A model generated the notes under the pieces. The model made no database searches. It was given only the letters and a program-made list of their open reading frames with translations, and had not been told where the DNA came from. Shown here in pieces: positions 1-10,419 of a DNA stretch of 64,000 nucleotides (within the stretch, counting starts at the first letter, position 1; the number at the start of each line of letters is the position of its first letter). The translations under genes were made by a program, and so were the position numbers. Origin of the DNA: Immersiella caudata (Eukaryota > Ascomycota > Sordariomycetes > Sordariales > Lasiosphaeriaceae); the NCBI GenBank assembly GCA_030512335.1, contig JAULSU010000001.1:3658001-3722000 (forward strand), in the 5' to 3' direction.

Positions 1-338
1 GCCCTGGTGTCCCCTTTGGCTCGCTTCAGTAGTGGAAAATCTCGGTCTACTCTGAGGCGCCGGGTCGCGTCTTCCCGCTTGGTCATGTGTCGTCTAGGAG
101 TGCGATCACGCAACATGACGAGTTTTTGCCTGTCGGTGTCAGCGTCATGGCGGTCAAGGGATGCGATGGACTCCTGGTCAAGCTCGCTCAGGATCTGGTG
201 GAGGCGGGTGGGACGATCACTGGTGATCCGGTCATCAATAGGCGCATGACTGAGATGAGAGACTGCTACTAGGCTCTCTAGAGAGGAAAATAGGAGGTGG
301 TGGGGATGACGTGATGTGTACACCTCTATTTCTTTCAT
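1..338 (-). CDS. partial hypothetical protein running off the left edge
   Basis: Read on the minus strand, an ATG at 338-336 opens a frame of 112 codons with no stop before the window edge. The protein is charged and coding-like (for example RITSDRPTRLHQILSELDQE, then a stretch rich in Arg, Asp and His). I recognise no domain, signal peptide or membrane segment. The true start could be further upstream if there is an earlier exon, and the 3' part lies outside the window. Function unknown; the long open frame and amino-acid composition are the only support. Confidence 0.4.
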   Translation of the reverse strand, partial: MKEIEVYTSRHPHHLLFSSLESLVAVSHLSHAPIDDRITSDRPTRLHQILSELDQESIASLDRHDADTDRQKLVMLRDRTPRRHMTKREDATRRLRVDRDFPLLKRAKGDTR

Positions 339-767
339 AATGTTGAAGATAGCACAAGTTGATGCATAATAAGCTAATGATAATGAGTTTGAAATACGAA
401 CTGAACCTTGTAGATTTGAGTTGGGATGAACAGGTCGCTTTAGAGTGTTCGCGCTTCATATGTGTGGGTGGAAGTTAAAACAGGGTGACGTGATGCTGAG
501 AACGACAACGACCACTGACGCTGAGTTAATATCATGATGAAATACCTACCTACTCAACCGCTACCCACAGATCAGAATGGCATCTGCAAACTCCATGTTC
601 TGGAAACACTCCTACTCCCATGTTCGTGTGTCAACAGCTACCCAAACAAAGCTCGAAAGAAGCAACGGACCATTTACGTGTACCATCAGGGCCCTTAGAG
701 CATCATAGTCGACGTCAATCATGTGCCTTAAATCAATGTGCGACCAATGCCGTAAGTAATCCTCCTA
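339..767. other. intergenic
   Basis: AT-richer stretch upstream of the left-edge frame. I see no gene, RNA or repeat in it. Confidence 0.5.
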
Positions 768-980
768 ATGAGTGTCCTTGATATTCAAGTTCCGACGTCA
801 TTGATATTGACACCGGTACCAACAGGCGGCACAACCTGGACAGGTTGCGGCAAGCATGTCCCGAACGTCATGGATAGTGTCCCACCCGAACAATGGTGCA
901 CCTGCGAACCAAAGGTTGAGAAGGATGGTAAGGAATATCCACCAAAGGGGTCAGCTACGGGCGTTTGTATCGCGAGTTGA
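768..980 (+). CDS. small Cys-containing ORF, possible gene remnant
   Basis: A 70-codon frame starting at ATG 768. The middle looks coding: WTGCGKHVPNVMDSVPPEQW, then CTCEP and a Lys/Gly/Pro-rich stretch with a final Cys. The spacing of the four cysteines resembles fragments of small secreted fungal proteins, but there is no signal peptide at this start, so it may be the last exon or a remnant of a longer gene. No family recognised. Confidence 0.25.
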   Translation: MSVLDIQVPTSLILTPVPTGGTTWTGCGKHVPNVMDSVPPEQWCTCEPKVEKDGKEYPPKGSATGVCIAS

Positions 981-1202
981 GCGACGCTAGATTGAAGGCC
1001 AACGGGAAGTGCGGTAGGTAGGTAGACACTATCAAACTCAGCTTCCAACTTGCATGGCAAACACAAAACAGACGCAGGCGAAAAGTCTGCCCGTAAAATC
1101 TTTTCCAACTTTCCATTCCGTCGGGGTATCACAATCACCGTCAAGTTAGGCGTAATACATACAAACAACCGCTCAAGACAACCCTCCATCTCACCCACCA
1201 TC

Positions 1203-2008
1203 TCACTCAACTGCCTGAGACTTCACCGACTCACCGCCCCCTTCCCCCTGAGCTTGAACCTGCGCCCGAGCCCTCTTCGTAAAAAGCAACCCACAGACAT
1301 TGCACAGAGTCAGCGCCCCTGCAGGCCCCCTCCTCCACCTCGGGCTCTCATCCGCCCCACACTCAACACACCCATTCAGCGCATTATTCGCCTTTTCCAA
1401 CACTCTCCTGGTTCTCGGCTCTTTCCTCACTCGGTTGTTCGTCATCCCGTACCGCGGCTGCTGCCCCAAATGACGTCGTCGCCACGCGAGACCGTGCTGG
1501 GAGGCGAGTAGCCTCTGGTTGTGGTTGTTGATGTCGCTCACGGCGTGGAGGATGCCCCATGATAGCTGCGTCATGGAGAGCATGTCTATCTCTCGTGGAA
1601 GCGGGGGAAGTTCGATGCGATTGCCGGTGAGTTCGCGATATTTTTGGTAGGTCGAGTTGAAGCGCATGAGTTCCTGCGCGCTGTTTTGGATCTGCATGTG
1701 GATGTTGGATGAGCTGAGCTGGTCTTTGGGATGTGAGATGGGGTTGTGCTTACCTTCCAAAAGGCCTTTTCGATACCGAAGAGGTGGGACTCCTCTGGTG
1801 ATGGTAGCTCCGGTGGCTCATCTGATCGGGGCTCAGAACATGGTGGCGAAGATGGAAATGAGTGGCGTTGTGGTAACGACGCGGGCATATTGAGTGAGCA
1901 GTTTGCATGTGGTTGTGGGATACGCTGCGCGGAATTGGTATGCGGAAAAGTAAGTGCCATGTTGTTGTTCGTTGTTTGTGGCATGGTTAGGTTGTAAAAT
2001 CCAGCCAT
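1203..2008 (-). CDS. GATA-type zinc finger transcription factor, NsdD-like
   Basis: Two exons: 2008-1754 and 1691-1203, with a 62-nt intron (GTAAGC donor after AAG). An AG 27 nt earlier would give a 35-nt intron, short for fungi, and nine more residues. The product is about 247 aa. Its C-terminus has a single GATA finger of type IVb, C-x2-C-x18-C-x2-C (CVEC ... TLCNVC), followed by a basic tail. A Pro/Ser-rich N-terminus and a helical segment starting LPPLPREIDML precede the finger. A lone C-terminal finger is the layout of NsdD/SUB-1 regulators of sexual development in ascomycetes; the assignment to that branch is inference. It would bind GATA motifs in the nucleus. Confidence 0.8.
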
Positions 2009-3880
2009 GAAGAATGAGCTCGAAGTCTTGGTTTACGAGTGTTCGAAAGTTTGGTTTGCCTGGCATTTGTCAGTTTCAAGTGTAACGGTGGCAAGACTCT
2101 CGGCAATAGCGGGCTTTAAATCGCTGGTGCAACGTCTTTTAGCTAGCCGTTAGGCCCGGAACCAATGTGCCGAGGTGCTGCTGCACGGAGGTATTGGTCC
2201 TGAATCCCTGGGCCTAGAGCGTTCTAGACGCATCCACTTCACCTCCCGCGCAATCGCCGTGGGCAGAACCCGCAGCAACGGACGAACGTCGTAGGCCAGC
2301 CGCATTCGGGGGAAGCCATTGCACGACATTTATTGAAGCACAACCTGCATTGCTGAGGAAGATGGAATGCCTAGATGCACCTCGGCGCAATCTGATTGCT
2401 ACTGCAATGGCCAGACCTGACGTCGTCAACAAACTTGGAAGCCTGGGCTGCATGCACAAGCCCAGACTCCCGTGGCCCCACCAAACCGGACACCACGGCT
2501 GCCACAAGGACCGGACAGAGCTGGGTTGGAAGGATTAGCCCACACTGATAGTATCAGTAATGGTTTGTTCCTTCAGCGTGCAAGAAGCCCATCTTCGTCT
2601 CAGGGCAATGGGTATTCGTTGCCGGAATTGCCCTAGAACCACGACTCATGCGTGGCCAAGGGGTTCCAGGCCAGAAGCCCAAATATGCAAAAGACTGAAC
2701 AAAGACAATGCAGCATGAGGGTAAAAAAATCCGACAAAGAATATTGTAACAATGTTAGTCTCAAACCTGCGCTCTAGAGACCCTCTCGACATGGAGAATA
2801 GGGTCTCGCTCTACAAGAAGGTGGGGGTTCTCGTCCAATAAAGTGCGCCAGGCACGAATCCTGGCGTTAGGGCGGTTCTTTGCGAAATTGCTGGGGTTCA
2901 GCTTGACTCGCTCCCTGTAGTCGTCTAGCAGCTCGTCTACCAACCTGGAAGTCAAGGAGGCGAATCTCGTCGTGTGCAGCTCGTCAGGTCTGGAATACCG
3001 GAGGTGTTCAAAATTTTTGATTCCCAAATCCTCGGAAATAACAAATTGCAAATATAAATATGAAAAAAAAAAATTTTTAAAAAAAAAATGACAAATAAGA
3101 ATCCATCCATGGAACGTACCGACAGAGCTTTATCCACCTGGATCTCTCAATGAAAGACCCAAAAATGGGACAGGACGGACAAGCTTGCGAGGATCGCTTC
3201 TTGTCGGAGCAAAGTTGGGGCGCAAATGGTGTGACGAGATAGGAGTAGCAGCAGGAGATCCCCGTTCTTTAGACCGAGCGACCGCTTGAAACCGGGGAAC
3301 TAAAACAAATTTGCTGTTGTGCGATTAATTTTGGAGGCTGTGGATGGTCTTGTTGGAAAAAGAAGAAGGGTTCTGGATTAGCCGCATTAATGGGATGGGC
3401 CAGAGTTTTCTCTGAGAGCATGTAGTCTGTTTTGAAGGCAGTGTAAGGCAGTGAGGGAATCAAACGAAGTCAATTCTTGACATAACCACAAATAAACGCA
3501 ACTATTTACGCTCGCACCAGCCTACGGCTGGAATCTAGGACTAAGTTAGTCCATGGCTAGAGCGACATCGCAGCCTCGAATAACTTGTGAAATCAAGAGT
3601 GTGGCGGTCGTTCAGACGCAGCTTAACGTGCCACTAAGGCAGCCCGAGAGATGAAAAGTGATGACTGAAACCAATGTCGTTTGGTTCCCGTCACCCGGTG
3701 ACGGCCACCAGCGAACAAACCAAGCCTGTTGTGATATGGTTGCTCCCCGTGCGTGACGCACTTGCTTGTTGTTTTGCGATTCCAGAGGCAACTAGGTGTT
3801 TGACTGTCTGTTCTATCGCATCCAGATTATAAGTTGGTACATTCCGACCAAGGCCAGTGCCAGGATGCGAAAACGCGAGT
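2009..3880. other. intergenic, gene-poor
   Basis: About 1.9 kb upstream of the GATA gene and downstream of the secreted-protein gene. It holds one coding-like minus-strand fragment (2761-3051, listed separately) and an A/T homopolymer-rich patch near 3060-3090. Otherwise I see no supported gene. Confidence 0.5.
2761..3051 (-). CDS. coding-like fragment of an unknown protein
   Basis: A 96-codon minus-strand frame whose second half looks like real protein (SRLVDELLDDYRERVKLNPS, then an Arg/Asn-rich helix and HLLVERDPILHVERVSRAQV before a stop). The end could be a splice donor (GCAG/GTTTGA), but I could not find a convincing downstream exon. The A/T homopolymer run just upstream blocks extension. 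I do not recognise the family; it may be a gene or transposon relic. Confidence 0.3.
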   Translation of the reverse strand: MQFVISEDLGIKNFEHLRYSRPDELHTTRFASLTSRLVDELLDDYRERVKLNPSNFAKNRPNARIRAWRTLLDENPHLLVERDPILHVERVSRAQV

Positions 3881-4473
3881 TCAGTTTTGTGCCCTGACGA
3901 TTTTCATGATCAACCCGTCGGGCTTGGCGCCAGTTGCGAGGTACCTCTCCGACGTATAGATGGGGTTGGAAGAATTCCACTGGATCCCAATCATGCCTCC
4001 GTTCTTACCACAGCCCAGAAGGCTGTTCTTCAGCTGCTCCTCGGTCGCTTTGGGTCCCCCGTCGATGGTGTTGGCGACGTCTTCGAAGAGAACGGACGAG
4101 TTGTACCTCGGGCTGACCTTCTTGATCAGGGTCAACACCGTGCCAGACTCAGGAATGTCAACCATCCACTCGGCACAGCCAAAGTCGCCGGCAGGCACTG
4201 CGGTGAGTAGCGTTAACATTCATGTTATTTGGTTCAGGGGCAACTAAGCGGCAGGAAGCGTTACGTACTGCTCCAGAAGGCGCCCGAGAAGCTCTTCTTG
4301 GGATCTTTGATCATACCGCGTACAACGGTAGCCGCGTAAAGAATATCTGCGGGGTCGACGTTCTGAGAGTCGCCGCCATCAGGTCCAAAGCAGATTCGCT
4401 TGGTTGGTTCGCCGCAAGTGGCTAGGACACCAGAGGCGAGAGCCGAAACAGACAGAAGGGCGGAGAGAAGCAT
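3881..4473 (-). CDS. small secreted cysteine-containing protein (effector-like)
   Basis: Exons 4473-4269 and 4197-3881, joined across a 71-nt intron (GTACGT ... CGCAG, phase 1), give about 173 aa. The N-terminus is a clear signal peptide (MLLSALLSVSALASGVLA). The mature protein has four cysteines (CGEP, RICFG, FGCAEW, LLGCGKNGG), which could form two disulfides, plus N-glycosylation sequons (NSS). A segment VLFEDVANTIDGG followed by a Gly-rich loop looks like a conserved core, but I cannot name a family. The likely destination is outside the cell. An effector or secreted virulence-associated role is only inferred from size and signal peptide. Confidence 0.75.
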
Positions 4474-5424
4474 TTTGTGTGGGCTTTAGTATCAGGTACC
4501 GAGAGAAATCATGTTGTTTTTCACCCAAGAGGAGCAAGATTCGACGATGAAAGGCCGTCAATTTATACCGCTGTGGCTGCCTCTTTTTACCACGCCCTTC
4601 CCTTGTTGCTGATTCCTCCGATGGAGCCCAAAAAGGGGCACTGCGCGTCGATACATTGCGTGGCCAACATGCAGAAAGTACAGGCGCTCTTCGGCTCGTG
4701 CGACTAATATGGCGCTGTTGGTGAGAAACATGAGGTCGTTGGCGAGCAAGATGGAGGGACGCAATTTCGTCCAGGCTTCCTGTGAGGTGTAACGATGCTC
4801 CGCCAGGAAGGAAGCAAGCAGAGCAATTTCGGGAACGACTGCGCTTCGTATCTCACAGCGTGAGGCGTAACATGGTAAATGAAAATGGGTGACGCGGTTG
4901 GACTGTGCCGTAGCAGCGCTGCGTCGATGCCCGTTCCTACGGGTTTCTGCCTGCATATTGAGATTTCCGGATGTGCGGGCAGATTCGTGTGCCTGCCCGT
5001 AGGAATTTGTGTAGCCCAACACTGTGTGGGGATGCGACCCTAGGCCTCAAGATCAAGACCTGCACGTGTGACCAGAGCCCGGGCGTGGCCTCTTCTTGCC
5101 CAGAATCTTCGTACTTATTGACTCGGGCAAGCTTCATTGAGAAATGTCTGGCCCGTGGCGGTTAGTTAGCACCCCAAGTAGAATTCTTAGATTGCCTCCG
5201 TGGCACTGTACGGCCGAAGGCGCTGTGCTGACAAGCCGCCGGAAGTAGCCTCCAATGGGAGTGCGCTAAAATCCGACCGTGCCAATACCAGTCCGATTAC
5301 AAACCATCTCAGTTCCTTCCCTGAGACTTCCCATGCGAAATGGTGGTAAAATAAAGCGAATCCCCCAAGAAAAAAGAAAGTAATCACTTTCTGTCCCGAA
5401 AACTCAATCGCAGCCACCGCACCA
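4474..5424. other. divergent intergenic region
   Basis: Shared upstream region of the secreted-protein gene (minus) and the SDR gene (plus). Apart from the TATA-like site at 4561-4567 I see no supported feature; frames in it look random. Confidence 0.5.
4561..4567 (-). promoter_or_regulatory. putative TATA box of the secreted-protein gene
   Basis: Minus-strand TATAAAT about 90 nt upstream of the ATG at 4473, a normal distance for a fungal TATA element. Confidence 0.4.
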
Positions 5425-6425
5425 ATGTCCAGCATCGACAAGACAATTGTGGCCACAGGGCTCTCCTCCGGCCTGGTATTGTCTTCCCGGCCCTTTCAAA
5501 GTGCAATTTTGAAGTGCTAACATGATACCGTCATCAGGGTTTCGAGCTAGCCAAGCAGCTGCTAGTCCAGCCCCAGCCGTACAAGCTCATCCTCGGCGCT
5601 CGGGATGTCCCCGGAACGCAGGCAGCATTCCAAAGCATCGGCTTCGATGCATCCAAACACAGCCTAACCGTTCTTCCGCTGGAGCTCTCAGATCTCCGAA
5701 GCACCAAGACCTTCGTGCAATTGACCCTCGAGACGCTTGGCTCTGGCGGTGTTGACTACCTGCTTCTGAACGCCGCTGTTTCTGACGGTTCCGAGACTCC
5801 CGCCTCCCAGGGGTCCAAGTGGTCCAAGGCATTCGTTGTCAACCATCTGGCGCAGCACTACCTCGTCCATCTGCTGCGCGACAAGTTGGTCGAATCTAAG
5901 TCCCGCTTGATATTCGTTTCCTCGGGTGCTGTGCGTCAGGTTGATGATCCGAGTGCTCTCGAACAGGACGTGAAAATCGGGTCCGGAGTTCCTGGGTTCA
6001 AGCTCTACAGCCAGACCAAGTTCATTCAGCTGCTTGGTGCGCATTGGTGGCGGCGGGAGCTCGCTGGGCGCTGTTTGGTTGTAGCGGTGTCCCCTGGGTT
6101 GATTCCGGGAACGGGGTTGGGTAGAGGAATGGGTATGGATTTACCGAAGACGATGCCGGATGCGAAGTCGGTTCCTGAGGGTGAGTTTTCACCTGCCGAT
6201 AGAAGGAGGGGTGGGTTGCTAATGGTTGAGATGATAGGAGCGGCCAGCATCCTTGCTGCGTTCACGAGGAACGACCTTCCTGAGGATCCTGAGCAATTGT
6301 TTTTAACCAGCTGGGGCGAGTGGTGGACCAAGGATGTTTATCAGAAGACACTTGATCGAGCCCTGCAGGAGAGGTGGTGTCCAGCTAAAGAGGAGATCGA
6401 GAAGGAAGAAGGTTTGGAGGATTAG
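5425..6425 (+). CDS. short-chain dehydrogenase/reductase
   Basis: Exon 1 5425-5475, 62-nt intron 5476-5537 (GTATTG ... ATCAG, phase 0), exon 2 5538-6425; 312 aa. The intron splits the Rossmann glycine motif: VATGLSSGL joins GFELAKQLL to give TGxxSGxG. Other SDR marks follow: LGARD at the second strand, a LNAAV (NNAG-like) motif near aa 98, the catalytic Ser in FVSSGAV, and YSQTK (YxxxK) near aa 178. The C-terminus is acidic. The protein should use NAD(P)(H) to oxidise or reduce a carbonyl or alcohol; the substrate cannot be read from sequence. The layout resembles retinol-dehydrogenase/WWOX-like fungal SDRs. No cluster partner is adjacent except the P450 2 kb downstream. Confidence 0.88.
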
Positions 6426-8384
6426 GGGAAGTTTGCCAACCAGGTGGGACACACGTACTCCAGGTCTGATCGGAGGACTGACTCCTCATGATGTCAGTCA
6501 CACGAGGATGGAAGTATATCAAGGGAAAACATAATATCATGTTTGTTGCTAGCTGATGGGAGAGAATGCCATTTACTTATTACTGTGGTTTTCTTCGCAG
6601 GTTGGACCTTGCTGTTAATTATCTGAAGCCGTACCGGCGTCCTCTCTGACACCGGATGTGATGTTACTTGTCTCAAGCACGGAACTCACTCGATCCCAGG
6701 TCCCAGATCCTAACGCCAAGCGCACGTTACCATTCAGGTACCTAGGTATATGAATACTGTATGTCGCGGTTTCCTTGCGCCAGGGCTTGGTACTTGGTTC
6801 CATTGCAGACCAACATACCTATGATCCGGGTGTGGGTTCCTGAGAGAAAAGATATTCGGCTGGTTAAAAGGGTCTTAGAATACCTATAGATGGAAGCAAG
6901 AAGTCTCCAAGGATAGTCGGGAGCTAGATCGAACGCTGCCCATCTCAGTTGGTCCTCAACGGCAAATCCCTGGTCCCGGACCAGGGCTACCGCGAGCATA
7001 TATACTCGTCCTCACAACTCTTCTTTCAACACAACTTGTTGGCTGACTAGCTCATGTGGGCCTGGCTTGATACTGATCATATCGAGTTTTTGTACCTGTC
7101 CTTAACTCGGTGATCTCGTTGCTGGCGACCGCCTGAGGTGAACGAGAAGAGAGTGCTCACGGAATACATCGACTCCTCCGAGGTGGGACTTGTGACGGCG
7201 AGGCGGATGGTTATCTTGAATTTCATCCCATTCGCCTCAGCGTCTGGGCCCGAGGCCTCAACTTGGCCGTCACTTTCATCACGAACGTCAAGTTTGTCGT
7301 CATCCCCCCCCACCCGACTCTGTTTTGATCAATCGAGTCCCACCACCGTATTTGTGTTGGTTTTTTTTTTTTTTTTGATCTGCTTGTTTATATCTAGAAT
7401 TTCATCCCAACCATCTCGGCCCTGACGTCCGTCTCAACTTGACCCACACTTTCCGTCACGGCTTTCAAGTTGATCAATGATTTTTTTTTCTCCCCTCCTA
7501 TTGTTCTGATCAGTCGCAAGCTTTTTTCATTTCGAAACGGTTGGTGCTTCGATCCATCCCCGAAGATCTTGTTTCTGCTAAAGTCCTCGCCTTCCGTCTG
7601 AGCCTGGCTTCGTGAAATCGGATCCTTCCAGTCTCCTCTCTGCCGTCAACTGGACTCAACTTCCAAACGGGAATTCTTGGCTGACAATTCGTCCAAGTTC
7701 TGCTCAAGATGTCACCCCGAGCCGCAAGCTAGCATTTTAGCCTCCCTGGCTTCCATGATCTACCGGAGTCGAAGGGCAATCTGTTGCGAGATCTCCTCCA
7801 AGGCGGGCGGAGCCCATTTTCGCCTGAAGGTGCCACGCGAAGCGAGGCCTTGGTCTCATTCCTGACCGTTGTATTCCACCTGATTCTTTGGCATCAAGAC
7901 ATCCGAGCACACCGAAAATTTCAACGCTGATGCTCCGGAGTTGGGCCTCCATGGAGGCCGAAACTCGTGGCCTGAGAGCGCAGCTCAACCATTGGCGAGG
8001 AGCCATTGTGGGATGCAGTGGTGAGCACATAGATGACCACCCCGCAACCAACCCCCTTGACGCATAACTTCCAATCGGAAGGGAGAAGAGCGAAGAGCTG
8101 ATGCTTTCTTACCACCAATGCTGACTTGGCGTCTTAGGTGATAATACTCCGAATCGGGGAGCATGGACCCTGATTTGGATATGTTATGCCAAGAGTGCTA
8201 CCTCCCCTCTACAGATCGCCCACTCGCATGCAGCGATGCCACTCTAAATGCAGCCTGGTCATCGGGGTCTAGGGATGGCCGCGATTAGTATGCCTGCTTA
8301 TAATGGACTTTGACCCCGCTTCAATATTCTCCCTTGTTTTGAGATTCTATGATTGTGTTGCGTTCTGCATGTTCTTCAAGTCCG
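6426..8384. other. intergenic, with T-rich imperfect repeat
   Basis: Nearly 2 kb between the SDR and P450 genes. It contains T homopolymers (around 7362-7378 and 7469), an imperfect direct repeat (7217-7480), and an isolated TAGCTCATGTG motif at 7048-7058 that matches the start of the SINE-like segments at 20.2 and 21.8 kb. No supported gene. Confidence 0.45.
7217..7480. repeat. imperfect direct repeat, two units about 180 bp apart
   Basis: The first unit (about 7217-7300) and second unit (about 7397-7470) both begin GAATTTCATCCCA. Both then share CTCAACTTG-, CACTTTC- and TCAAG-containing blocks in the same order, and each is followed by GATCAAT and a T tract or pyrimidine tract. The copies have diverged by many substitutions. 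Confidence 0.4.
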
Positions 8385-10056
8385 ATGGCGCTGGATATGG
8401 CTTTCCCATGGATCGTGTTGCTTGTGCTGGCTTGCCTAGCGCTCTACTCTCTTTTCATCGTGCGTCTGCGCTATCGGAAACTGAGGCACGCAAACGGCCC
8501 TTTCTTGGCAGCTTTCACCGATCTGTATCGGGCTCGGATCCAGTTTTTTGGCCCATTCGTTCCTGCCCTCGAGCAACTCCATAGAAGATACGGCTCCATT
8601 GTTCGCATCGGCCCCAACACGGTCAGTATCAGCGATCCTTCGCACATCGCCATTGTTGCGTCTCCCAGAGCTGGCTTCGCAAAGGTACCACTCCCGTGCA
8701 TATTGCTCTTCCATCAGATGAGCTTACCATCTCCAGGCCGACTCGTACAGCTCCCTCCGCGTCTTCATCGGCGGAAAATCCATCGGCAGCATCATCGACA
8801 TGCAAGACGAAGATCGCAACCGCGCCATCCGCCGCGCCGTAGGCTCGGCCTTCATCGCTAACAACCTCCTCGACTACGAGCCCAAGCTGAGCGCAACCAT
8901 CTCCGACCTCCTCGAAAATATCCGTACGCACCACATCCATTCCAACGCCAGGGCACCGGTTCCCTTCAACCTCTACCGCCTTATCCAGCTCTTCCAGCTC
9001 GACTTCCTCTTCCTCATCGCCTTCTCCTCCTCCCCTGGGCACATCTCCCAAAACACCGACGTCCTCGGCATGGCCCACACTCTCTACAAGCGCATTTTCC
9101 ATTGGTACGCCTGGCAACCGCTCCCCCGCCTCGAACGCTTCATCTACCAGAACCCCCTCTGGAGCCACCTCCTGACCGTTCCCTCTCCATGGGCCCGCAC
9201 CGGAGCACAACATCTCGCCTCCCGCCTGTCTTCTTCATCCTCCCCTCAACCCAACGACACCGACAACACCAACCCTACAACCCTCGACCTCCTCCAAAAG
9301 TACATCCTCGCCTCCAAGTCCCGACCCGACCTAATACCCCCCTCAAGCCTCGCCGGTCTCGTCAACTCGACCATATCCGCCGGCGCCGACACCACCTCGG
9401 GCGGCATCACCACAGTCCTCTACCTCATTCTGCGCCATCCCCACGTACACGCCAAACTCCTCCAAGAGCTACACTCGGCGGGGATTTCCACCCCGCTCCG
9501 CTACGCAGAGGTAGAACGCCTCCCCTATCTAGGCGCCACCATTCGCGAGGCTCTGCGTCTGAGTGCGCCGCTGGCTGTCCCGCTGGAAAGAACCGTCCCG
9601 GCTGCGGGATGCACATTCGGAGAGACAGTGTTGCCTCCAGGGACGGTGGTTGGGTGTGCGGCGTGGGTGGTGCATCAGAATAAGGGGGTGTTTGGGGAGG
9701 ATGCGCATGTGTTTCGGCCCGAGCGATACCTGGACGCGACTGTGGAACAGTTACAGGCTATGGAGAGGGCGAACTTGGCTTGGGGTCTGGGCGGAAGGGT
9801 GTGTCTGGGGAAGCATATTGCTGAGCTGGAAATGAAGATGGTAATCCCGACGCTGCTCTTGTCGTTTGATGTGAGTCCCCTTCCAAACCTGAAGGTTTTT
9901 TTAGTTGCACTGCATATAGGGGCAACGCTAAACAACTGGCAGCTGAACTTGTGCAACTCGAATCTGGATATCCCTTTTAGGAACATGGGTACATTCGAAA
10001 TGGAACTCAACCCGATACTTGTCACAGCGAGGGAAAGAGGCCAAGCCGACAAATGA
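8385..10056 (+). CDS. cytochrome P450 monooxygenase
   Basis: Three exons: 8385-8684, 8737-9870, 9943-10056, with introns of 52 and 72 nt. The second intron (GTGAGT ... CTAAAC ... GGCAG) is a multiple of three and lacks stops, so reading through it is also open. About 515 aa, the usual P450 length. An N-terminal membrane anchor is clear (PWIVLLVLACLALYSLFIV). The I-helix has AGADTTSGG (aa ~308), the K-helix EALR, the PERF-like FRPERYL, and the heme loop WGLGGRVCLGKHIAELEM with the Cys ligand. It should be ER-anchored and need a P450 reductase. The heme-loop ending resembles pisatin-demethylase/benzoate-hydroxylase-type fungal P450s, but the substrate is unknown. ATG 8349 is an alternative start with a poor N-terminus. 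Confidence 0.92.
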
Positions 10057-10419
10057 AGACTCCGGAAAGCCGACAAACTCGCGCTGATTTTGAATTTTAA
10101 TTCATGTTGCACTCCCTGAAGGATTGGTGCCGAGGTATCTGTCTAACAATACTATCACTACCCTTCCTTGGGCGGTTCTGCCTTGCTGGCGGACCTCCCA
10201 CCAGTCGATTTCGCCCAGTCCTATAACCCATAATTTCCCCACGTGTTGTTGAGTTACACGGATAATGCTGCCCAGATACAGAAGAGAAGAACGAAAAGAA
10301 AGGCGCTGTGTAAGCGTATGAGTATGCGCGTGAGTGTTACACGTGAATCAATCACTCTGATCAATGCTGCGGGGAATCAAACCGATGACCTGGTAAACAA
10401 AAGAAACCTCGACCCATTT
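10057..10419. other. intergenic between convergent genes
   Basis: 3' region shared by the P450 (plus) and C2H2 (minus) genes. No supported feature. Confidence 0.5.

Noticed and set aside
785..1210. 141-codon minus-strand frame
   Set aside because: Antisense to the small Cys ORF; content is not domain-like and no splice signals support it.
5425..10056. SDR plus P450 as a secondary-metabolite cluster
   Set aside because: No PKS, NRPS, terpene cyclase, transporter or cluster regulator is adjacent; two tailoring enzymes 2 kb apart are not enough.
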